Shown: positions 17,499 to 26,145, counted from the stretch's first letter. The stretch: 64,000 nt of DNA from Spirosoma aerolatum (GCF_002056795.1 NZ_CP020104.1:7697501-7761500), one strand, 5' to 3'. Notes: a model not told the origin generated them from the sequence alone. A program made the numbers and translations.

Positions 17499-19166
17499 TT
17501 ACCCCAGCTTCTTATACTTTATGCGGGTTGGCGTGGCCTCGGTACCCAAGCGTTTACGACGGTTTTCTTCGTATTCCGAGAAATTGCCCTCGAACCAGTA
17601 CACTTGCGAATTACCTTCAAAAGCCAGAATATGCGTGGCAATCCGATCCAGGAACCAGCGGTCGTGACTGATCACGACGGCACAACCCGCAAAATTTTCC
17701 AGACCTTCTTCCAAAGCCCGTAACGTGTTCACGTCCAGATCGTTGGTCGGTTCGTCCAACAAAAGTAGGTTAGCACCTTCTTTTAGGGTCATCGCCAGAT
17801 GTACGCGGTTCCGCTCTCCACCCGACAGTGTCCCAAGCTTCTTCTCCTGATCTGATCCAGTAAAGTTAAAACGACCTACGTAAGCGCGAGCGTTCGTTTG
17901 TTTACCACCCAGCATAATCCATTCATTCCCCCCCGAAATGGTTTCAAAAACCGTTTTATTCGGGTCAAGGCCATCATGCTCCTGATCTACGTAAGCGACT
18001 TTTACGGTTTCGCCCACGGCAAAAGTACCCGTATCAGGTTTATCGCGCCCGGTGATGAGCTTAAATAGTGTCGTTTTGCCAGCACCGTTTGGGCCAATGA
18101 CGCCTACGATTCCCCCTTGTGGTAACTGGAAACCTAAATGTTCGAACAAAAGCCGCTCGCCAAATGCCTTCGAAACCTCTTCGGCTTCAATCACTTTAGC
18201 ACCTAGTCGTGGACCTGCTGGAATGAATATTTCAAGCTTTTCGTCGCGTTGTTTGGCATCTTCATTCAGCAGTTTTTCGTAAGCGCCCAAACGCGCTTTC
18301 GACTTAGCCTGACGGGCTTTTGGAGCCATCCGCACCCACTCCAACTCACGCTGAAGCGTCTTTTGCCGTTTTGATTCAGATTTTTCTTCGCGAGCCAGTC
18401 GATTTTGTTTCTGCTCCAGCCAGGACGAATAATTGCCTTTCCAGGGAATACCTTCACCCCGGTCGAGTTCGAGAATCCAGCCTGCTACATTATCCAGAAA
18501 ATAGCGGTCGTGCGTAACGGCGATAACCGTACCCGCATATTGCCGCAGATGTTCTTCGAGCCACAGAACCGACTCCGCATCTAGGTGGTTGGTAGGCTCA
18601 TCGAGCAGTAATACATCGGGCTGCTGCAATAATAGACGGCACAACGCAACCCGGCGTTTTTCACCACCCGACAGATTATCGATCAAGGCGTCGGCTGGTG
18701 GGCAGCGAAGCGCGTCCATAGCCCGTTCGAGTTTCTGATCCAGTTCCCAGGCGTTGTAATGGTCGAGTTTTTCCTGAACTTCACCCTGCCGGGCAATCAA
18801 TTTATCGAAATCGGCATCGGGGTCGGCGAAGGCCTCATTGATTTCGTCAAATTCTTTCAGGAGATTGACTACTTCCTGTACGCCTTCTTCTACCACTTCA
18901 CGAACCGTTTTGCCCGATTCGAATTTTGGCTCCTGTTCGAGCATTCCTACCGAATAACCTGGTGAGAAAACAACTTCTCCGGTATAATTTTTGTCTATAC
19001 CTGCAATAATGCGTAGCAGGGTCGACTTACCAGAGCCGTTTAAGCCTAAAACGCCAATTTTTGCACCGTAAAAAAAGGAAAGGTAAATGTTCTTTAGGAT
19101 TTGTCGGTTAGGCGGAATATTTTTACTCACGCCAGCCATAGAGAAAATTATGGTTTCCTGACTCAT
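17499..19166 (-). CDS. ettA: Energy-dependent translational throttle EttA (ABC-F)
   Basis: 555 residues, two ABC domains and no membrane segment, as expected of ABC-F proteins that bind the ribosomal E site. Walker A motifs are GLNGSGKST near residue 41 and GPNGAGKTT near 355; signatures are LSGGEKRRV and LSGGERNRV; both have LLLDEPTN Walker B regions. The linker between domains holds the long basic helix pair of the P-site tether (LQRELEWVRMAPKARQ). Order and length match EttA. It is divergent from the DUF349 gene, with promoters for both within 75 bp. Confidence 0.93.
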   Translation of the reverse strand: MSQETIIFSMAGVSKNIPPNRQILKNIYLSFFYGAKIGVLGLNGSGKSTLLRIIAGIDKNYTGEVVFSPGYSVGMLEQEPKFESGKTVREVVEEGVQEVVNLLKEFDEINEAFADPDADFDKLIARQGEVQEKLDHYNAWELDQKLERAMDALRCPPADALIDNLSGGEKRRVALCRLLLQQPDVLLLDEPTNHLDAESVLWLEEHLRQYAGTVIAVTHDRYFLDNVAGWILELDRGEGIPWKGNYSSWLEQKQNRLAREEKSESKRQKTLQRELEWVRMAPKARQAKSKARLGAYEKLLNEDAKQRDEKLEIFIPAGPRLGAKVIEAEEVSKAFGERLLFEHLGFQLPQGGIVGVIGPNGAGKTTLFKLITGRDKPDTGTFAVGETVKVAYVDQEHDGLDPNKTVFETISGGNEWIMLGGKQTNARAYVGRFNFTGSDQEKKLGTLSGGERNRVHLAMTLKEGANLLLLDEPTNDLDVNTLRALEEGLENFAGCAVVISHDRWFLDRIATHILAFEGNSQVYWFEGNFSEYEENRRKRLGTEATPTRIKYKKLG

Positions 19167-19184
19167 TAATTTCTAATAGATTTG
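19155..19184 (+). promoter_or_regulatory. Putative promoter for the DUF349 gene
   Basis: TAGATTTG at 19177-19184 fits TAnnTTTG; the -33 position is TTC rather than TTG, with a 19-nt spacer. It overlaps the first codons of ettA on the other strand. Confidence 0.4.
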
Positions 19185-19201
19185 TAGTTGGCATTAATCC
19201 T

Positions 19202-19232
19202 CAAATTTAACCCACAGCGCAGCCTTAACCAA
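19202..19232 (-). promoter_or_regulatory. Promoter for ettA
   Basis: On the minus strand TTG (19232-19230), a 20-nt spacer and TAAATTTG (19209-19202) match the Bacteroidota consensus. The ettA start is about 36 bp downstream. Confidence 0.6.
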
Positions 19233-19240
19233 GCACAGTA

Positions 19241-20518
19241 ATGGAAAACGCTTCACTGGTAGATGAATACGGTTACGTCAAAGACGGAAAGGTATTTTTG
19301 AAAGGCTACCTGAATTATGAAGATCGCCAGATTGGCGAAGTAAAACGGACCGAGCAGGAAGCGCTCGATTATTTTAAAAACCGCTTCATTATTGCGGAGA
19401 ACAAAGTCAGCCAGTTGGAGAGCGATATTGCCGAAGCGCAGAACAAAGGCTCTTATCTGACCAAGCTGGTTCAACTTCGCAAGAAACTCCTCGGGTTTGA
19501 TGCACTAGGTGACTTCCCGCCCCTCCTTGAGCGGCTGGATGAACAAGAGAAACTGCTGGCCGACCTAATAACGGTCAATCAGCGTAAGAACTACGACATC
19601 AAGAAAGCCTTGATTGCCGAAGCAGAAGCTATTGTTGACAGTAACGACTGGCGACCTACTGCCGATGCCCTCCAGGAAATCAAGACGAAATGGATCAAGA
19701 CAGGTCCGGTTGATAAGTCGGTTGAGGCTGAGGTTGAAGGTCGTTTTCAGGAGCTATTGGACGGTTTCTTCCAACGCCGACGCGAGTTCTTCAATGAACA
19801 GAACAAGGTCATTCAGGAACGTCTAGAAAAATACGACGAACTGATCCGGCTTGCTTTCCGGGCCAATCGTCTGGGCGATCTGGACGCTGCTTTTCAGGAA
19901 GTACGTCGGCTCAACAACGCCTGGAAACAGGTGGGCGAAGTACCCATCAAGAAAAGTGGCAAACTGTACAAGCAGTTCAAAAAAGCGACGACGATGTTCT
20001 ACGCGAAGTACAACGACGCGAAGGGCATTGTTATCCAGCCGAAGATTGACCCGCGAATTGAGGCTCAAATGAAAATGGCCGACGAAGCCGAACGTCTGTC
20101 GAAACAGTCGGATATTTTTGCGGCTGCCGACCGGGCGAAAGTCCTGTTGAATAGTTGGAAAGAAATTAAGGTTCCCTTCAAGTTGCAGGATAAGGTCCTG
20201 AATGAGCGGTTCCGGTCGGCCTGTGACAAGATTTTTGAGTTGAGCTACCTGGGCCGTGTGTTAACTCGAAAATATCCTGCTTTTGAATTGAAAAGTAAGG
20301 CGGAGCAACTACGGACCAAAATTCGGGAGATGGAGTACCTGATTAAACGGGAGAAAAATGACCTCCAGTTTGCGCTACAGGATGCGGAAGGTCTTGACCC
20401 GAATAATGCAGAAGATAAGATGATTCTGAACAAAATTGGCACTCAAAAACGCAAAATTGCCATGAAAGAAACCATTCTGCGCGAATTCCAGAAACAATTG
20501 GAAAGTGTAGGATACTGA
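19241..20518 (+). CDS. DUF349 repeat protein
   Basis: 425 residues, largely helical and charged. DUF349 repeats are seen around residues 135-205 (ALQEIKTKWIKTGPVDK), 210-280 (AFQEVRRLNNAWKQVGEVP) and 285-350 (VLLNSWKEIKVP), each with the W-K then G-x-V/P pattern. The C-terminus is a coiled-coil type helix (KTKIREMEYLIKREKNDL region). The biochemical role of the family is not established; in some bacteria DUF349 proteins are linked to beta-lactam tolerance and cell envelope stress. It is monocistronic, with a clear terminator after it. Confidence 0.8.
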   Translation: MENASLVDEYGYVKDGKVFLKGYLNYEDRQIGEVKRTEQEALDYFKNRFIIAENKVSQLESDIAEAQNKGSYLTKLVQLRKKLLGFDALGDFPPLLERLDEQEKLLADLITVNQRKNYDIKKALIAEAEAIVDSNDWRPTADALQEIKTKWIKTGPVDKSVEAEVEGRFQELLDGFFQRRREFFNEQNKVIQERLEKYDELIRLAFRANRLGDLDAAFQEVRRLNNAWKQVGEVPIKKSGKLYKQFKKATTMFYAKYNDAKGIVIQPKIDPRIEAQMKMADEAERLSKQSDIFAAADRAKVLLNSWKEIKVPFKLQDKVLNERFRSACDKIFELSYLGRVLTRKYPAFELKSKAEQLRTKIREMEYLIKREKNDLQFALQDAEGLDPNNAEDKMILNKIGTQKRKIAMKETILREFQKQLESVGY

Positions 20519-20547
20519 TTAACAGGCAGGAGTTATCCCCTATAATG

Positions 20548-20579
20548 AACGTGCCACGGTTTCAGAACCGTGGCACGTT
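20548..20579 (+). terminator. Strong terminator after the DUF349 gene
   Basis: AACGTGCCACGGTT (20548-20561) and its exact complement (20566-20579) form a 14-bp stem with a 4-nt loop, followed by TCGTTTT. Confidence 0.9.
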
Positions 20580-20605
20580 TCGTTTTACCGAATTGTTATT
20601 GGGCT

Positions 20606-20881
20606 ATGGAAACAAACCTGAATAACCCCGATTTTTTAACGTCCGACACTGACTTCCGGGCAGCCATTGTCCCCGGCAAATTTGTCCGGCTGGAGTATTT
20701 GACCGGCTTAAATGAGTTTATCAAAGCCGATGCACTCATCAAACAACTATCGTACGAGAATGGCGCTGAATGGCTTGAACTGGCCACTGGCGAAATTATT
20801 CCGCTCGACCGAGTTGTAAGCATTTCGGGTAATTTATCTCCGCGTTATCCCGGCTATGGCAATTACTCCTGTGATTGCTGA
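20606..20881 (+). CDS. Small protein, possibly Rof-like (Rho-binding antiterminator fold)
   Basis: 91 residues from ATG 20606; a start at 20570 would fall inside the terminator. The core GKFVRLEYLTG, then LSYENGAEWLELATGEIIPLD and RVVSISG resembles the short beta-barrel of Rof/YaeO proteins, where V-x-L and the final L-D-x-I/V strands recur. The C-terminus is YGNYSCDC. It ends 3 bp from the serS stop on the opposite strand. Homology to Rof is tentative; a function in limiting Rho is only a possibility. Confidence 0.5.
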   Translation: METNLNNPDFLTSDTDFRAAIVPGKFVRLEYLTGLNEFIKADALIKQLSYENGAEWLELATGEIIPLDRVVSISGNLSPRYPGYGNYSCDC

Positions 20882-20884
20882 CCG

Positions 20885-22156
20885 TTAGTCAATCCTATCA
20901 AAGCCACAATACGGTACGAGAACGTTCGGAATCCGAATACCTTCTGGCGTCTGATTATTTTCCAGAATAGACGCCAGAATACGCGGCAAAGCTAACGCAG
21001 AGCCATTGAGCGTATGCATCAGTTGCATCTTACCCTCCAATTTCGAGCGCAGTTTTAGCCGGTTGGCCTGATACGTTTCAAAATTCGATACCGAGCTAAC
21101 TTCCAGCCAGCGCTGTTGAGCAGCCGACCACACTTCCATATCATACGTCAATGCTGATGTGAAGCCCATGTCGCCCCCACAAAGCCGTAAAACCCGGTAG
21201 GGTAATTCCAGCTTTTGCAGTAACCCCTGCACATGCTGGCTCATGTCTTCTAGTGCAGCATAGGAATTTTCGGGTTTCTCAATCCGCACTATTTCAACTT
21301 TGTCGAACTGGTGCAGGCGGTTCAGCCCCCGTACATGCGCTCCCCAAGAACCCGCTTCACGTCGGAAACAAGGTGTATACCCCACATTTTTAATGGGCAG
21401 TTGGGCCTCAGGCACAATGACATCGCGGTAAAGATTCGTAATGGGGACTTCAGCCGTCGGAATCAGGTAGAGTTTATCTTCCGTTATGTAATACATCTGG
21501 CCTTCTTTATCGGGTAACTGTCCCGTTCCAAAGCCCGAATCTTCATTGACAACAATAGGCGGTTGCACCTCCAGATACCCGGCTTTCAGGGCTTCATCGA
21601 GGAAAAAATTGATCAACGCCCGCTGAATACGCGCCCCCTTGCCTTTGTAAACCGGAAAGCCAGCGCCCGAAATTTTAACCCCCAGCTCGAAATCGATGAT
21701 GTCGTACTTTTTGATTAGCTCCCAGTGCGGTTGTGCGCCTTCATAAAGCGACGGTTTCTCGCCATTTTCCAGTACAACTTCGTTATCATCAGCCGAGCGC
21801 CCTTCGGGAACGCTGCTATGCGGAATATTCGGGATAGTTACCAGAACAGCCTGCAAATCGATTTCGATCTGACGGAGCGTTTCTCCCAGCACTTTCGAAC
21901 GGGCCTTCAACTCGGCCGTTTCCGCTTTAGCGGCATCAGCGGCAACTTTATCCCCCGCTTTCATTAAGGCCCCAATCTGACCTGCTTTGGCGTTTGACTG
22001 CGCCAATACATCATCGAGTTCACGTTGTGTATCTCGCCGTTGCTGATCGAGCATTAGTACCTGATCAATAATAGCTTCGGCATTCGCGAAATGCCGTTTA
22101 TGAAGCCCTGTTAGTACAGTTTCCTTATTCTCACGGATAAAGGGTAATTGAAGCAT
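20885..22156 (-). CDS. serS: Seryl-tRNA synthetase
   Basis: 423 residues, class II synthetase charging tRNA-Ser. The N-terminal coiled-coil arm occupies about residues 25-105, and the catalytic part has motif 2 with FRREAGSWGAHVRG near 270 and motif 3 with NGSALALPRILASILEN near 385. Its ATG shares one base with the TAA of the preceding HEPN gene (TAATG), so it is translated with, or at least directly after, a toxin-antitoxin-like pair. No serine T-box or separate promoter is evident just upstream, which suggests transcription from the aspartate kinase region. Confidence 0.96.
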   Translation of the reverse strand: MLQLPFIRENKETVLTGLHKRHFANAEAIIDQVLMLDQQRRDTQRELDDVLAQSNAKAGQIGALMKAGDKVAADAAKAETAELKARSKVLGETLRQIEIDLQAVLVTIPNIPHSSVPEGRSADDNEVVLENGEKPSLYEGAQPHWELIKKYDIIDFELGVKISGAGFPVYKGKGARIQRALINFFLDEALKAGYLEVQPPIVVNEDSGFGTGQLPDKEGQMYYITEDKLYLIPTAEVPITNLYRDVIVPEAQLPIKNVGYTPCFRREAGSWGAHVRGLNRLHQFDKVEIVRIEKPENSYAALEDMSQHVQGLLQKLELPYRVLRLCGGDMGFTSALTYDMEVWSAAQQRWLEVSSVSNFETYQANRLKLRSKLEGKMQLMHTLNGSALALPRILASILENNQTPEGIRIPNVLVPYCGFDRID

Positions 22157-22548
22157 TAGCTTTTGTCGATAATACGTTTGATTACAGCTATAAACTCTTC
22201 TGTTTGTGGAACTAAAGGCAGGACATCTTCGGCTGTGAATATGACAAAATCCTCATAGTCACTAAAGTTACGTTCATTAAATAACTGAGCGTAAAACCTC
22301 CACCATTCTACTGTTAATAAGCCTGTTTTGACAAAATGCAACTCCAGCATCGCTTTAGCGCCGGAGTGAGCTTTCACTTTTATGTCACACTTGAACAACA
22401 AGGCCGATACTGCATGAAAAGCAGCATAATACAAACGATTTATAGCCACTTCCCAATCTTGTGCCGCAACTAATGTTTGATCAGCCTTAAAATCCTTATC
22501 GGCCTTGAGCAATCGAAAAGTAACGATTTCATCTTTTGTGATGCTCAT
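22156..22548 (-). CDS. HEPN-domain protein (UPF0332-like, probable toxin)
   Basis: 130 residues, all-helical. NRLYYAAFHAVSALL carries Arg then six residues then His, the R-x4-6-H centre of HEPN ribonucleases. AHSGAKAML followed by LHFVKTGLL matches the PF05168/UPF0332 subgroup. In related HepT/MntA systems the HEPN partner is an RNase that the nucleotidyltransferase silences by AMPylation, but the tyrosine two residues after His seen in HepT is absent here (His-Ala-Val). It overlaps the upstream nucleotidyltransferase gene by 4 bp and serS by 1 bp. Confidence 0.8.
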   Translation of the reverse strand: MSITKDEIVTFRLLKADKDFKADQTLVAAQDWEVAINRLYYAAFHAVSALLFKCDIKVKAHSGAKAMLELHFVKTGLLTVEWWRFYAQLFNERNFSDYEDFVIFTAEDVLPLVPQTEEFIAVIKRIIDKS

Positions 22549-22859
22549 AGTATGCGTCCATCCTGTTTGATATTCTGATAACGCGAGGTCAATTCCAGAT
22601 TTTGCCAGGCTGCTTTATTTTGAATAACTGTTTCTATGACGCGCTCGCTATCCAGTTCAAGATAAAATAGATTATCACGCATTCGCCTTTTGAACGATTG
22701 ATCAACTACGTTATCTGTAAGCACTAAGAAATCCCAATCGGAGTCGCTTCTGGCATCCTTTCGCGCTCGGGAGCCAAACAACCATACCTCAGCCTTCGGG
22801 TCTATGTCATGGACATACCGTTTAACTGCCTGCAAAAATTGTCTGTCCGTCATCGTCAT
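22545..22859 (-). CDS. MNT-type nucleotidyltransferase (probable antitoxin)
   Basis: 104 residues from ATG 22859 (22853 also possible; an ATG at 22889 adds hydrophobic residues and is less likely). The motif FGSRARKDARSDSDWDFLV is the minimal nucleotidyltransferase G-S-x-D-x-D centre, near residue 28. It is encoded just before a HEPN gene with a 4-bp overlap, the usual antitoxin-toxin order for MNT/HEPN pairs. It starts 48 bp after the aspartate kinase stop on the same strand. An AMPylating antitoxin function is inferred from the family. Confidence 0.8.
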   Translation of the reverse strand: MTMTDRQFLQAVKRYVHDIDPKAEVWLFGSRARKDARSDSDWDFLVLTDNVVDQSFKRRMRDNLFYLELDSERVIETVIQNKAAWQNLELTSRYQNIKQDGRIL

Positions 22860-22907
22860 TGTATAGATTAGATAATACCAGATAGCCAAACTACTAGAAA
22901 GAGAAAA

Positions 22908-24233
22908 TTAGGCCGAAAACAGGCCATCGTTTAGTGCATTCAGGGCATCTGCTTTGTATTTGCCATGAACTAATAGCGACAGATTACTTTCCGTACCACC
23001 ATACGAAATCATCCGAATCGGGATGTTTTTCATTGCGTTAAATACCCGAACAGCTACCCCTTCATTATCAGCGCTGAAGTTCCCTACAATACAGATAATC
23101 GTCTGATCGTAATCGGGTTCTTCCAGCGTACAGAATGTGCTAAGTTCAGCTTTAATTTCATCGATTCGCTCCGTATTGTCGATTGTGACGGACACCGAAA
23201 CTTCGGAGGTCGTAATCATATCAACAGGCGTTTTATACTTCTCGAAGATCTCAAAAATCCGGCGCAGGAACCCATAGGCGTTCAGCATCCGGGTCGAGTG
23301 AATGTATAACGCGGTGATGCCGTCTTTAGCGGCAATTGCTTTAAACACCTGATCGCTCGTGCGGTCGGCAATGAGCGTACCGGGGGCACTGGGGTCCATG
23401 GTGTTTTTCAACCGCACGGGTACGCCAAACATACGGGCGGGCGTGATGGTAGACGGATGCAAAATTTTAGCACCGAAATACGCCAGTTCAGCCGCTTCGT
23501 CGAACGTCAGTTCCCGAACGGGGAACGTGTTTTTGACAATGCGCGGATCGTTGTTGTGCATCCCGTCGATGTCGGTCCATATCTGGATTTCTTCGGCCCG
23601 AATGGCACCACCAATCAGTGAAGCGGTATAATCTGACCCACCACGCTTGAGGTTATCGACTTCACCCCGTGGGTTTCGACAGATAAAGCCCTGCGTAACA
23701 ATGATCTGCTTATCGGTATGCTGCGGCAGCATCTCGGCCAGTGTCTGCTCTGTAAACGCAATTTCAGGCTCATTATCCGCATCAATCCGCATAAACTCCA
23801 GTGCAGGCAGCAGCGTGGAAGCTACGTTCTCCTCGTCCAGATAGGCCTGGAACATTTGGGTACTCAACAGTTCACCTTCAGCTACAAGTTCTTTTTCCTG
23901 TTTGAGCGTGAACGGTTTGATGCGAGTCAGCGACCGGATAAAGGCAAATTCATTATCAATAATTTTCTGTCCGGCTGCTTTGCCCTGCTCGGTCCTATAC
24001 AGTTCGGCAATAAAGCCATCGTAGTGCGCCTTGAGCGTATCGATTTTGGCATTCGCATCGGCGTCGTTGTTTACTTTCAACGATTCTCCAATAGCTAAGA
24101 GGGCATTCGTTGTACCCGACAAAGCTGATAGCACGACAATTTTTCGGGTGCTATCTTCAGTAACCAAATGGCGGATGGACTGCATACGTTCCGGTTTCCC
24201 AACCGACGTACCGCCAAATTTCCAGACGTGCAT
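22908..24233 (-). CDS. lysC: Aspartate kinase, monofunctional
   Basis: 441 residues. It phosphorylates aspartate, the first step to lysine, threonine and methionine. The N-terminus WKFGGTSVGK is the kinase signature, KRGGSDYTASLIGGA contributes to the substrate site, and the last 150 residues hold two ACT regulatory domains (SVSVTIDNTERIDEIK and IICIVGNFSADNEG). There is no homoserine dehydrogenase part. It lies 88 bp after ribH on the same strand with a 29-bp hairpin between, and leads a run ending in serS. Feedback inhibition by an amino acid is expected from the ACT domains. Confidence 0.92.
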   Translation of the reverse strand: MHVWKFGGTSVGKPERMQSIRHLVTEDSTRKIVVLSALSGTTNALLAIGESLKVNNDADANAKIDTLKAHYDGFIAELYRTEQGKAAGQKIIDNEFAFIRSLTRIKPFTLKQEKELVAEGELLSTQMFQAYLDEENVASTLLPALEFMRIDADNEPEIAFTEQTLAEMLPQHTDKQIIVTQGFICRNPRGEVDNLKRGGSDYTASLIGGAIRAEEIQIWTDIDGMHNNDPRIVKNTFPVRELTFDEAAELAYFGAKILHPSTITPARMFGVPVRLKNTMDPSAPGTLIADRTSDQVFKAIAAKDGITALYIHSTRMLNAYGFLRRIFEIFEKYKTPVDMITTSEVSVSVTIDNTERIDEIKAELSTFCTLEEPDYDQTIICIVGNFSADNEGVAVRVFNAMKNIPIRMISYGGTESNLSLLVHGKYKADALNALNDGLFSA

Positions 24234-24241
24234 TTTTAATT

Positions 24242-24318
24242 AGTGAAAGAGTGAATGAGTGAAAGAGCGAACAAGTTGAGAGCATAAAATCGCTCTTTCA
24301 CTCATTCACTCTTTCACT
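24242..24318. repeat. Perfect 29-bp inverted repeat between ribH and lysC
   Basis: 24242-24270 and 24290-24318 are exact complements with a 19-nt loop. The arm is built of GTGAAAGAG and GTGAATGAG words. It follows the ribH stop directly and precedes the lysC start by 8 bp, so it may end ribH transcripts or sit in the lysC leader. Confidence 0.9.
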
Positions 24319-24320
24319 CT

Positions 24321-24821
24321 TTAAAACTTGCTATAAACCTGTTCTTGTAATCCAATCATTTTGATGGCAGTGATAGCGGCTTCATCGCCTTTGTTACCGT
24401 GTTTACCACCTGCCCGGTCGAGTGCCTGCTGTTGGTCGTTGGGTGTCAGAACACCGAAAATAACGGGCTTTCCAGTTTTCAGGCCAACGTTGGTTAATCC
24501 CTGAGCTACAGCATGATTGATGTAATCATTGTGCTTGGTTTCCCCCTGAATCACGCAACCCAGGGCGATAACGGCGTCAATATCATCGCGCTGTGCAAAC
24601 CATTGGGCGCCCAGCGTTAGCTCATAACTACCAGGTACGTTTCCCCGGACAACGTTTTCGGCTTTAGCTCCGTATTGCAACAACGTTTGATGAGCCCCTT
24701 CAAACAAAGCTTCGGTCACTTCACTGTTCCATTCGGAAACTAGTATCGCAAACCGGCGTTCACTGACATCGGGTAGGTCGTTGGTCGAAAATACACTCAG
24801 ACTTTTTGCAGCAGTGGCCAT
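24321..24821 (-). CDS. ribH: 6,7-dimethyl-8-ribityllumazine synthase
   Basis: 166 residues, the penultimate riboflavin step, condensing the ribityl-pyrimidine with dihydroxybutanone phosphate. Conserved sites visible are VSEWNSEVTEALFEGA, GSYEL, ALGCVIQGETKHNDYI with the catalytic His, and FGVLTPNDQQQALDRA. Length is normal; the first 15 residues are an extension. It stands alone from other rib genes. No FMN riboswitch is seen upstream. Confidence 0.94.
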   Translation of the reverse strand: MATAAKSLSVFSTNDLPDVSERRFAILVSEWNSEVTEALFEGAHQTLLQYGAKAENVVRGNVPGSYELTLGAQWFAQRDDIDAVIALGCVIQGETKHNDYINHAVAQGLTNVGLKTGKPVIFGVLTPNDQQQALDRAGGKHGNKGDEAAITAIKMIGLQEQVYSKF

Positions 24822-24823
24822 TC

Positions 24824-24862
24824 TGAACCTGGATTTAACTGATTAATGGATTTTCTGGATTT
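24824..24862. repeat. Copy of a TCTGAACC-GGATTT intergenic motif
   Basis: TCTGAACCTGGATTTAACTG begins 3 bp before the end of the ribH start region and continues with TGATTAATGGATT words. The same words form the arms of the inverted repeat at 58356-58469. This looks like a dispersed intergenic repeat family. Confidence 0.45.
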
Positions 24863-24999
24863 TGTTTGAATCGGATTTTTATCGATCAAAAAGATATACC
24901 AACCTGCCTCTAAAACCAACCAGAAGCAAAATCGCGTACATCCTTAATCTGCGTGCAGATTTAATCCCGCCGGGCGGCCGGAGCGGCTCTGCCAATAAA

Positions 25000-25031
25000 A
25001 AAGGACAAAACCGGCTTCGGCTTTGTCCTTT
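25000..25031 (-). terminator. Terminator after the TPR gene
   Basis: AAAGGACAAA (25000-25009) pairs with TTTGTCCTTT (25022-25031), with a small CCGG/CTTCGG top; on the minus strand a T-run follows. Confidence 0.8.
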
Positions 25032-25056
25032 GCTGTATTGATTGGATCAAGTACGC

Positions 25057-25752
25057 TTACGACTCACCGACGGTAGCTTCCAGTACGGATTTGTACTTTT
25101 TAGCACTACCTGCCTCGGCGGACTGAGCATACTTCTCAATAATTTCGTTGTATGTATCGATAGCCTTATCATTCTGTTTAGCCTGTTCATAAGCAACAGC
25201 CAATTTCATCAGATAGCCAGGCGTAAAGTACTTATTCGACTTATAATCAGCAGCTTTCCGGTAATAGTCAGCGGCCTCATCGAAGCTTTTCTTTTCCATG
25301 TACGCATCACCCGTGAGTGCATAGGCCCGCGCCTGAACCAGCAGATCAGATGAGCTGAATGCTTTCAGATGTTCGATCGCATCATCGTACTTACCCTGTT
25401 TCAACAAGGCAATACCCGAATAAAACTCAGCCAGATTACCGGCTGGTGTAGAGCCGTAATTGCTTGCCACAGCCAACAGGCCAGGGCTTTTACCGTCGCC
25501 ATTCAGTGCTTTCTTGGTTGAATCGGCTTCGAGTTGATAAACCGATGGGAACATTTCGACCTGGGCCGTATCATCCTGCTCGCTGATATAGTAGCGATAG
25601 CCGAAGTAACCAACCACCAGCAACAAAATACCGCCCAGTACCCCAAACACGATGTTTCGGTTCTGTTCAAAAAAGTCTTCGGCCCGTTCTAACTGACCAG
25701 CCAGTGCGTCTGGATCTTCCAAAAACTCCAGTCCGCTATTCTTTTTGCTCAT
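25057..25752 (-). CDS. Membrane-anchored tetratricopeptide repeat protein
   Basis: 231 residues. A short cytoplasmic lead is followed by one membrane segment near 34-54 (IVFGVLGGILLLVVGYFGY). The rest faces the periplasm and contains TPR-like units: GIALLKQGKYDDAIEHLKAF, AYMEKKSFDEAADYYRKAAD and AVAYEQAKQNDKAIDTYNEI. The design resembles YfgM-like or general Bacteroidota TPR proteins that aid envelope protein folding. Exact role is unknown. It has its own terminator. Confidence 0.75.
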   Translation of the reverse strand: MSKKNSGLEFLEDPDALAGQLERAEDFFEQNRNIVFGVLGGILLLVVGYFGYRYYISEQDDTAQVEMFPSVYQLEADSTKKALNGDGKSPGLLAVASNYGSTPAGNLAEFYSGIALLKQGKYDDAIEHLKAFSSSDLLVQARAYALTGDAYMEKKSFDEAADYYRKAADYKSNKYFTPGYLMKLAVAYEQAKQNDKAIDTYNEIIEKYAQSAEAGSAKKYKSVLEATVGES

Positions 25753-25819
25753 GCTTTTGCAATTTGGACTGCAAAATTAGGAATATTTACCATTATGAAA
25801 AAGGGTAATTATCAAAACT

Positions 25820-26101
25820 TTACGAATCCAGTCCGTTTTGTAATTCAATATCACGTACAGACATAACCTCCGACGAACGCACTTCCCGAATTTGATGCGG
25901 TAATAGGGTCTCTACTGCCACGGATTCACCCGTAAGTGTCACAAATTCAACTTCGTAGGCTTTACCGCCATTGTAAACGGTTAAAATGGTTCCAACATCC
26001 CCGACCTTCAGGCGTCCATCTGCAATCTCTTCCTGAAGTACGACTAAATCATACTCGCTCATAGACTCATATACTGCTTCAGAAAAAGAAACGCTCGACA
26101 T
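25820..26101 (-). CDS. DUF4926 domain protein
   Basis: 93 residues from ATG 26101; a start at 26062 (MSEYDL) is equally possible. YDLVVLQEEIADGRLKVGDVGTI and then GGKAYEVEFVTLTGESV follow the DUF4926 pattern, a small SH3-like barrel. In many genomes this family lies next to other small putative toxin-antitoxin partners, but none is adjacent here. It is divergent from the TPP riboswitch. No function can be given. Confidence 0.65.
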   Translation of the reverse strand: MSSVSFSEAVYESMSEYDLVVLQEEIADGRLKVGDVGTILTVYNGGKAYEVEFVTLTGESVAVETLLPHQIREVRSSEVMSVRDIELQNGLDS

Positions 26102-26107
26102 TGCATC

Positions 26108-26135
26108 TTGTTTTGTTCATAATTAAATAACTTTG
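26108..26135 (+). promoter_or_regulatory. Promoter for the TPP-riboswitch transcript
   Basis: TAACTTTG at 26128-26135 fits TAnnTTTG, with TTG at 26108-26110 (17-nt spacer). The aptamer begins about 10 nt downstream. Confidence 0.55.
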
Positions 26136-26145
26136 CCGTGCTAAT

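Noticed and set aside
23718..24098. A 126-codon plus-strand ORF
   Set aside because: It lies antisense inside the aspartate kinase gene and has no recognisable features.
24946..24990. Palindrome AATCTGCGTGCAGATT and the GC-rich segment after ribH start region as an attachment site
   Set aside because: No integrase, tRNA or second copy was found in the window.
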